A DNA stretch of 64,000 bases from Hyperoodon ampullatus (taxonomy: Eukaryota > Chordata > Mammalia > Artiodactyla > Ziphiidae), in NCBI GenBank assembly GCA_949752795.1, contig OX457057.1, positions 161,983,980 through 162,047,979 on the forward strand, read 5' to 3'. Of the stretch, positions 56,966-64,000 are shown piece after piece; position 1 is the stretch's first letter; the number at the start of each line of letters is the position of its first letter. The notes under the pieces are model-generated. The model had not been told where the DNA came from and did not search any database. It saw only the letters and a program-made list of their open reading frames with translations. The position numbers were made by a program, and so were the translations under genes.

Positions 56966-57782
56966 AATAAATGGTGGAGAGCGTGTGGAGAAAAGGGAAC
57001 ACACTAGCACTGCTGGTGGGAATTTGAATTGGTACAGCCACTATGGAGAACAGTATGGAGGTTCCTTTAAAAACTAAAAATAGCACTACCATGGGACCCT
57101 GCAATCCCACTACTGGGCATATACCCTGAGAAAACCATCATTCAAAAAGACTCATGTACCAAATGTTCATTGCAGCTCTATTTACAATAGCCCCGAGATG
57201 GAAACAACCTACGTGTCCATCATCCGATGAATGGATAAAGAAGATGTGGCGCATGTATACAACGGAATATTACTCAGCCAGAAAAAGAAACGAAATTGAG
57301 CTATTTGTAATGAGGTGGATAGACCTAGAGTCTCATACAGTGTGAACTAAGTCAAAAAGAGAAAGACAAATACCGAATGCTAACACATATATATGGAATT
57401 TAAGAAAAAAAACTGTCATGAAGAACCTAGGGATAAAATAGGAATAAAGACACAGACCCACTTGAGAATCACTTGAGGATATGCACAGGGGGAAGGGTAA
57501 GCTGTGACAAAGCGAGAGAGAGCCATGGACATATATACACTACCAAATATAAGGTAGATAGCTAGTGGGAAGCAGCCACGTAGTACAGGGAGATCAGCTC
57601 GGTTCTTTGTGACCGCCTGCAGGAGTGGGATAGGGAGGGTGGGAGGGAGGGAGACGCAAGAGGCAAGGGATATGGGAACAGATGTTTATGTATAACGGAT
57701 TCACTTTTTTATAAAGCAGAAACGAATACAGCATTGTGAAGCAATGACACCAAAAAATTTGCAAAAAAAAAAATCGAGAAAC
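56966..57782 (+). repeat. array unit 2
   Basis: Carries GAGTCTCATACAGTGTGAAC, a 3-4-base deletion shared with unit 8, and a one-base loss in GTACCAAATGTTC that breaks the frame. Confidence 0.9.
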
Positions 57783-58604
57783 AATAAATGCTGGAGAGGG
57801 TGTGGAGAAAAGGGAACACACTTGCACTACTGGTGGGAATGTGAATTGGTACAGCCACTATGGAGAACAGTATGGAGGTTCTGTAAAAAACTAAAAATAG
57901 AACTACCATGTGACCGTGCAATCCCACGACTGGGCATATACCCTGAGAAAACCGTAATTCAAAAAGAGTCATGTACCAAAATGTTCACTGCAGCTCTATT
58001 TACAATAGTCCGGAGAGGGAAACAACCTAAGTGTCCATCATCCGATGAATGGATAAAGAAGATGTGGCACATGTATACAATGGAATATTACGCAGCCATA
58101 AAAAGAAACGAAATTGAGCTATTTGTAATGAGGTGGATAGACCTAGAGTCTGTCATACAGAGTGAAGCAAGTCAGAAAGAGAAAGACAAATACCGTATGC
58201 TAACATATGTATATGGAATTTAAGAAAAAATAATGTCATGAAGAACCTAGGGGTAAAACAGGCATAAAGTCACAGAACTACTTGAGAATGGACTTGAGGA
58301 TATGGGGAGGGGGAAGGGTAAGCTGTGACAAGGCGAGAGAGAGGCATGGATATATATACACTACCAAACGTAAAGTAGATAGCTAGTGGGAAGCAGCCAC
58401 ATAGCACAGGGAGATCAGCTACGTGCTCTCTGACCGGCTGGGGGGGTGGGATAGGGAGGGTGGGAGGGAGGGAGACGCAAGAGGGAAGGGATACGGGAAC
58501 AGATGTATATGTATAGCTGATTCACTTTGTCATAAAGCTGAAAGTAATAAACCACTGTGAAGCAATGATACTCCAAGACAGTAGTAAAAAAAAAATCTCA
58601 AAAC
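57783..58604 (+). repeat. array unit 3
   Basis: ORF2 tail open to the natural stop (58221-58223). 5' half has GACCGTGCAATCCCACGACT, also in unit 9. 3' half has AGGCATAAAGTCACAGAAC, also close to unit 6. Confidence 0.9.
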
Positions 58605-59389
58605 AATAAATGCTGGAGAGGGTGTGGAGAAAAGGGAACACTCTTGCACTGCTCGTGGGAATGTGAATTGGTACAGGTACTATGGAGAACAGTATGGAGG
58701 TTCCTTAAAAACTAAAAATAGAACTACCATGTGACCCTGCAATCCCACTACTGGGCATATACCCTGAGAAAACCATAATTCAAAAAGAGTCATGTACCAA
58801 AATGTTCATTGCAGTTCTATTTACAATAGCCCAGTGATGGAAACAACCTAAGTGGCCATCATCTGATGAATGGATAAAGAAGATGTGGCATGTGTAAACA
58901 ACGGAATATTAGTCATCCATAAAAAGAAAGGAAATTGAGCTATTTGTAATGAGGTGGATAGATCTAGAGTCTGCCATAGAGAGTGAAGTAAGTCAGAAAG
59001 AGAAAGAGAAATACTGTATGCTAACACATACATATGGAATTTAAGGGAAAAAAATGTCATGAAGAACGTAGGGGTAAAACAGGAATAAAGACACAGACGA
59101 CTTGAGAATGGACTTGAGGATATGGGGAGGGGGAAGGGTAAGCTGTGACAAAGCGAAAGAGACGCATGGACATATATACACTACCAAACGTAAGGTAGAT
59201 AGATAGTGGCAAGCAGCCGCAGAACACAGGGAGATCAGCTCGGTGCTTTGTGACCGCCTGGAGGGGTGGGATGGGGAGGGTGGGAGGGAGGGAGATGCAT
59301 GAGGGAAGGGATGTGGGAACAGATGTATATGTATGACTGATTCACTTTGTTATAAAGCAGAAACTAAAAAAAAAACAAAAAAAAAAAAC
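58605..59389 (+). repeat. array unit 4, short
   Basis: 785 bp because the terminal ~40 bp with the AATAAA signal is missing: GCAGAAACT runs straight into an A/C-rich stretch. In-frame TAA in GTGTAAACAACGG. 3' half resembles unit 9. Confidence 0.9.
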
Positions 59390-60205
59390 AATAAATGCTG
59401 GAGAGGGTGTGGAGAAAAGGGAACACTCTTGCACTGCTGGTGGGAATGTAAATTGATACAGCCACTATGGAGAACAGTATGGAGGTTCCTTAAAAACTAA
59501 AAATAGAACTACCATGTGACCCTGCAATCCCACTACAGGGCATATACCCTGAGAAAACCATCATTCAAAAAGAGTCATGTACCAAAATGTTCATTGCAGC
59601 TCTATTTACAATACCCCCAGGATGGAAACAGCCTAAGTTTCCATCATCCGATGAATGGATAAAGAAGATGTGGCACATGTATACAATGGAATATTACTCA
59701 GCCAGAAAAAGAAACGAAATTGAGCTATTTGTAATGAGGTGGTTAGACCTAGAGTCTGTCATAGAGAGTGAAGTAAGTCAAAAAGAGACAGACAAATACC
59801 GAATGCAAAAATATATATAGAATTTAAGAAAAAATAATGTCATGAAGAACCTAGGGTTTACAGGAATAAAGACACAGACCCACTTGAGAATGGACTTCAG
59901 GATATGTGGAGGAGGAATGGTAAGCTGTGAGAAAGCGAGAGAGAGCCATGGACATATATACACTACCAAATATAAGGTAGATAGCTAGTGGGAAGCAGCC
60001 ACGTAGCACAGGGAGATCAGCTCGGTGCTTTCTGACCGCCTAGAGGAGTGGGATAGGGAGGGTGGGAGGGATGGAGACGCAAGACGGAAGGGATATGGGG
60101 ATAGATGTACATGTATAACTCATTCACTTTGTTATAAAGCAGTAACTAATACAGCATTGTGAAGCAATTATACTCCAATAAAGTGGTTAAAAAAAATCTA
60201 GAAAC
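59390..60205 (+). repeat. array unit 5
   Basis: Frame intact only from about 59587. The tail GAAGCAATTATACTCCAATA differs from the GATACACCAATA type and matches the tail of unit 9. Confidence 0.9.
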
Positions 60206-61030
60206 AATAAATGCTGGAGAGTGTGTGCAGAACACGGAACACTCTTGCACTGCTGGTGGGAATGTGAATTGGTGCAGCTACTATGGAGAACAGTACAGAA
60301 GTTCCTTAAAAAACTAAAAATAGAACTACCATATGACCCTGCAATCCCACTACTGGGCATATACCCTGAGAAAACCGTCATTCAAAAAGAGTCATGTACC
60401 AAAATATTCACTGCAGCTGTATTTACAATAGCCTGGAGATGGAAACAACCTAAGTGTCCATCATGCGATGAATGGATAAAGAAGATGTGGTCCATGTATA
60501 CAATGGAATATTACTCAGCCATAAAAAGAAACGAAATTCAGCTATTTGTGATGAGGTAGATAGACCTAGAGTCTGTCATACAGAGTGAAGCAAGTCAGAA
60601 AGAGAAAGACAAATACCGTATACTAACATATGTATATGGAATTTAAGAAAAAATACTGTCATGAAGAACCTAGGGGTAAAACAGGCATAAAGACACAGAA
60701 CGACTTGAGAATGGACTTGAGGATATGGGGAGGGGGAAGGGTAAGCTGTGACAAGGCGAGAGAGAGGCATGGATATATATACACTACCAAACGTAAGGTA
60801 GATAGCTAGTGGGAAGCAGCCACATAGCACAGGGAGATTAGCTCGGTGCTCTCGGACCGGCTGGAGGGGTGGGATAGGGAGGGTGGGAGGGAGGGAGACA
60901 CAAGAGGGAAGGGATATGGGAACAGATGTATATGTATAACTGATTCACTTTTTTATAAAGCAGAAACGAATACAGCATTGTGAAGCAATGATACACCAAT
61001 AAAGTTGCAAAAAAATAAAAATCGAGAAAC
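60206..61030 (+). repeat. array unit 6
   Basis: Head GAGAGTGTGTGCAGAACACG shared (one base apart) with unit 10. In-frame TAG in GAGGTAGATAGACC. 3' half like unit 3. Confidence 0.9.
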
Positions 61031-61856
61031 AATAAATGCTGGAGAGGGTGTGGAGAACAGGGAACACACTTGCACTACTGCTGGGAATGTGAATTGGTAC
61101 AGCCACTATGGAGAACAGTATGGAGGTTCCTTAAAAAACTAAAAATAGAACTACCATGTGACCCTGCAATCCCACGACTGGGCATATACCCTGAGAAAAC
61201 CATCATTCAAAAAGAGTCATGTATCAAAATGTTTACTGCAGCTCTATTTACAATAGTCTGGAGAGGGAAACAACCTAAGTGTCCATCATCCGATGAATGG
61301 ATAAAGAAGATGTGGCACATGTATACAATGGAATGTTACGCAGCCATAAAAAGAAACGAAATTGAGCTATTTGTAATGAGGTGGATAGACCTAGAGTCTG
61401 TCATACAGAGTGAAGTAAGTCAGAAAGAGAAAGAGAAATACCGTATGCTAACACATATATATGGAATTTAAGAGAAAAAAAATGTCATGAAGAACCTAGG
61501 GGTAAAACAGGAATAAAGACACAGACCTACTTGAGAACGGACTTGAGGATATGGGGAGGGGGAAGCGTAAGCTGTGACAAAGCGAGAGAGAGCTATGGAC
61601 ATATATACACTACCAAATATAAGGTAGATAGCTAGTGGGAAGCAGCCACGTAGTACAGGGAGATCAGATCGGTGCTTTCTGACCGCCTGGAGGGGTGGGA
61701 TAGGGAGGGTGGAAGGGAGGGAGACACAAGAGGCAAGGGATATGGGAACAGATGTTTATGTATAACTGATTCACTGTTTTATAAAGCAGAAACTAATACA
61801 CCATTGTGAAGCAATGATACACCAATAAAGTTGTAAAAAAATTAAAATCTAGAAAC
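61031..61856 (+). repeat. array unit 7
   Basis: ORF2 tail open to the natural stop (61070-61471). Head of the unit-3 type (CACTACT, CCCACGACTGG, GGAGAGGGAAAC). Confidence 0.9.
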
Positions 61857-62676
61857 AATAAATGCTGGAGAGGGTGTGGAGAAAAGGGAACACACTTGCA
61901 CTGCTCATGGGAATGTGAATTAGTACAGCCACTATGGAGAACAGAATGGAGGTTCCTTAAAAAACTAAAAATAGAACTACCATATGACTCTACAATCCCA
62001 CTACTGGGCATATACCCTGAGAAAACCATCATTCAAAAAGAGTCATGTACCAAAATGTTCATTGCAGCTCTATTTACAATAGACCAGAGATGGAAACAAC
62101 CTAAGTGTCCATCATCCGATGAATGAATAAAGATGATGTGGCGCATTTATACAATGGAATATTACTCAGCCAGAAAAAGAAACGAAATTGAGCTATTTGT
62201 AATGAGGTGGATAGACCTAGAGTCTCATACAGTGTGAACTAAGTCAAAAAGAGAAAGACAAATACCGAATGCTAACACATATATATGGAATTTAAGAAAA
62301 AAAACTGTCATGAAGAACCTAGGGATAAAATAGGAATAAAGACAGACCCACTTGAGAATGGACTTGCGGATATACAGAGGGGGAAGGGTAAGCTGTGACA
62401 AAGCGAGAGAGAGCCGTGGACATATATACACTACCAAATATAAGGTAGATAGCTAGTGGGAAGCAGCCACGTAGTACAGGGAGATCAGCTCGGTGCTTTG
62501 TGACCGCCTGCAGGGGTGGGATAGGGAGGGTGGGAGGGAGGGAGACGCAAGGGGCAAGGGATATGGGAATAGATGTTTATGTATAACGGATTCACTTTTT
62601 TATAAAGCAGAAACGAATACAGCATTGTGAAGCAATGACACACCAATAAATTTGCAAAAAAAAAAAATCGAGAAAC
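61857..62676 (+). repeat. array unit 8
   Basis: Head of the parental type (ACAGAATGGAGGTTCC, GACTCTACAATCCC); 3' part of the unit-2 type including the GTCTCATACAGTGTG deletion. Frame ends at GATGAATGAATAAAG. Confidence 0.9.
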
Positions 62677-63499
62677 AATAAATGCTGGAGAGGGTGTGGA
62701 GAAAAGGGAACACACTTGCACTACTGGTGGGAATGTGAATTGGTACAGCCACTATGGAGAACAGTACGGAGGTTCTGTAAAAAACTAAAAATAGAACTAC
62801 CATGTGACCGTGCAATCCCACGACTGGGCATATACCCTGAGAAAACCGTAATTCAAAAAGAGTCATGTACCAAAATGTTCACTGCAGCTCTATTTACAAT
62901 AGTCCGGAGAGGGAAACAACCTAAGTGTCCATCATCCGATGAATGGATAAAGAAGATGTGGCACATGTATACAATGGAATATTACGCATCCATAAAAAGA
63001 AACGAAATTGAGCTATTTGTAATGAGGTGGATAGATCTAGACTCTGCCACAGAGAGTGAAGTAAGTCAGAAAGAGAAAGAGAAATACTGTATGCTAACAC
63101 ATACATATGGAATTTAAGGGAAAAAAATGTCATGAAGAACGTAGGGGTAAAACAGGAATAAAGACACAGACGACTTGAGAATGGACTTGAGGATATGGGG
63201 AGGGGGAAGGGTAAGCTGTGACAAAGCGAGAGAGAGGCATGGACATATATACACTACGAAACGTAAGGTAGATAGATAGTGGGAAGCAGCCACTTAGCAC
63301 AGGGAGATCAGCTCGGTGCTTTGTGACTGCCTGGAGGGGTGGGATAGGGAGGGTCGGAGGGAGGGAGATGCAAGAGGGAAGGGATTTGGGAACACATGTA
63401 CATGCATAACTGATTCACTGTGTTATAAAGCAGTAACTAATACACCACTGTGAAGCAATTATACTCCAATAAAGTTGTAGAAAATAAAAATCTAGAAAC
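62677..63499 (+). repeat. array unit 9, mosaic
   Basis: Head as unit 3, middle and 3'UTR as unit 4, terminal ~60 bp as unit 5. ORF2 tail open to the natural stop (62716-63117). Confidence 0.9.
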
Positions 63500-64000
63500 A
63501 ATAAATGCTGGAGAGTGTGTGCAGAACAGGGAACACTCTTGCACTGCTGGTGGGAATGTGAATTGGTACAGCCACTATGGAGAACAGTATGGAGGTTCCT
63601 TTAAAAACTAAAAATAGAACTGTCATATGACCCTGCAATCCCAATACTGGGCATATACCCTGAGAAAACCGTAATTCAAAAAGAGTCATGTACCAAAATG
63701 TTCATAGCAGCCCTATTTACAATAGCCCGGAGATGGAAACAACTTAAGTGTCCATCATCAGGTGAATGGATAAAGAAGATGTGGCACATGTATACAATGG
63801 AATATTACGCAGCCATAAAAAGAAACGAAATTGAGCTATTTTTAATGAGGTGGATAGACCTCGAATCTGTCATACAGAGTGAAGTAAGTCAGAAAGAGAA
63901 AGACAAATACTGTATGCTAACACATATATATGGAATTTAAGAAAAAAAAAATGTCATGAATAACCTAGGGGTAAGACAGGAATAAAGTCACAGACCTACT
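63500..64000 (+). repeat. array unit 10, cut by the window end
   Basis: Head as unit 6 (GAGAGTGTGTGCAGAACAGG). ORF2 tail open from 63698 to the natural stop at 63938-63940. Confidence 0.9.

Larger units (their letters stand above)
55307..64000 (+). repeat. tandem array (satellite) of ~820-bp L1 3'-end units
   Basis: Head-to-tail units of L1 ORF2 C-terminus plus L1 3'UTR. Starts, marked at AATAAATG-CTGGAGAG: 55321 (parental), 56145, 56966, 57783, 58605, 59390, 60206, 61031, 61857, 62677, 63500. Spacing is 824, 821, 817, 822, 785, 816, 825, 826, 820, 823. The array continues beyond the window. Each unit has the same plan: ~440 bp ORF2 end, stop, A-rich stretch, G-rich block, AATAAA, A-run. L1-derived satellites are, as I recall, known in cetacean heterochromatin; I cannot check whether this is the same one. 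Confidence 0.96.

Noticed and set aside
57744..63940. Repeated 130-160-codon frames as a tandem gene family
   Set aside because: They are the C-terminus of L1 ORF2 inside satellite units, without start context or promoter. Some units are broken by stops; open ones reflect youth, not selection.
55307..64000. CRISPR-like or VNTR minisatellite array
   Set aside because: The unit is 820 bp and fully explained as L1 3' sequence; there are no spacers.

Overview
The window is mammalian nuclear DNA, most likely from a cetacean and probably a toothed whale. The evidence is a dense set of young tRNA-derived SINEs of the CHR type (cetacean/hippo/ruminant), several with perfect target-site duplications, together with cetartiodactyl-type L1 elements. 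No bacterial or plasmid features are present.

Left two thirds (1-40.9 kb): the 3' part of ABL2 (ARG, the ABL-family tyrosine kinase) on the + strand. I place a 63-bp alternative in-frame exon (13321-13383), nine internal exons that encode the SH3, SH2 and kinase domains with canonical splice sites, and a 1.7-kb last coding exon. The stop codon is at 32802-32804. A 3'UTR of about 8 kb follows, with a good poly(A) signal at 40830-40835. The exons join into one frame of 1121 codons plus stop. The first exons and promoter lie to the left, outside the window. The first 13.3 kb is intron, holding a 5'-complete but 3'-truncated L1, several SINEs, antisense L2 fossils and a decayed hAT/ZBED-like fragment.

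Middle (40.9-45.3 kb): a short intergenic stretch with an old retroviral-type LTR and MIR fossils. It is followed by the last two coding exons of TOR3A (torsin family) on the - strand, convergent with ABL2. This is the arrangement I know from other mammals.

Right third (45.3-64 kb): an antisense L1 with two nested SINEs, about 4 kb without recognisable genes, an internally deleted L1, and then a head-to-tail array. The array repeats an ~820-bp unit made of the L1 ORF2 C-terminus plus L1 3'UTR. Ten units follow the parental L1 end and the array runs off the right edge. TOR3A exons upstream of the penultimate one were not found before the array, so the array probably sits inside a TOR3A intron.

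The two most interesting observations: (1) the ABL2 alternative exon lies inside an antisense L2 fossil and looks like an ancient exonization across a small deletion; (2) the L1-3'-end satellite shows mosaic, higher-order structure and a simple A-run/poly(A) junction that suggests how it formed.
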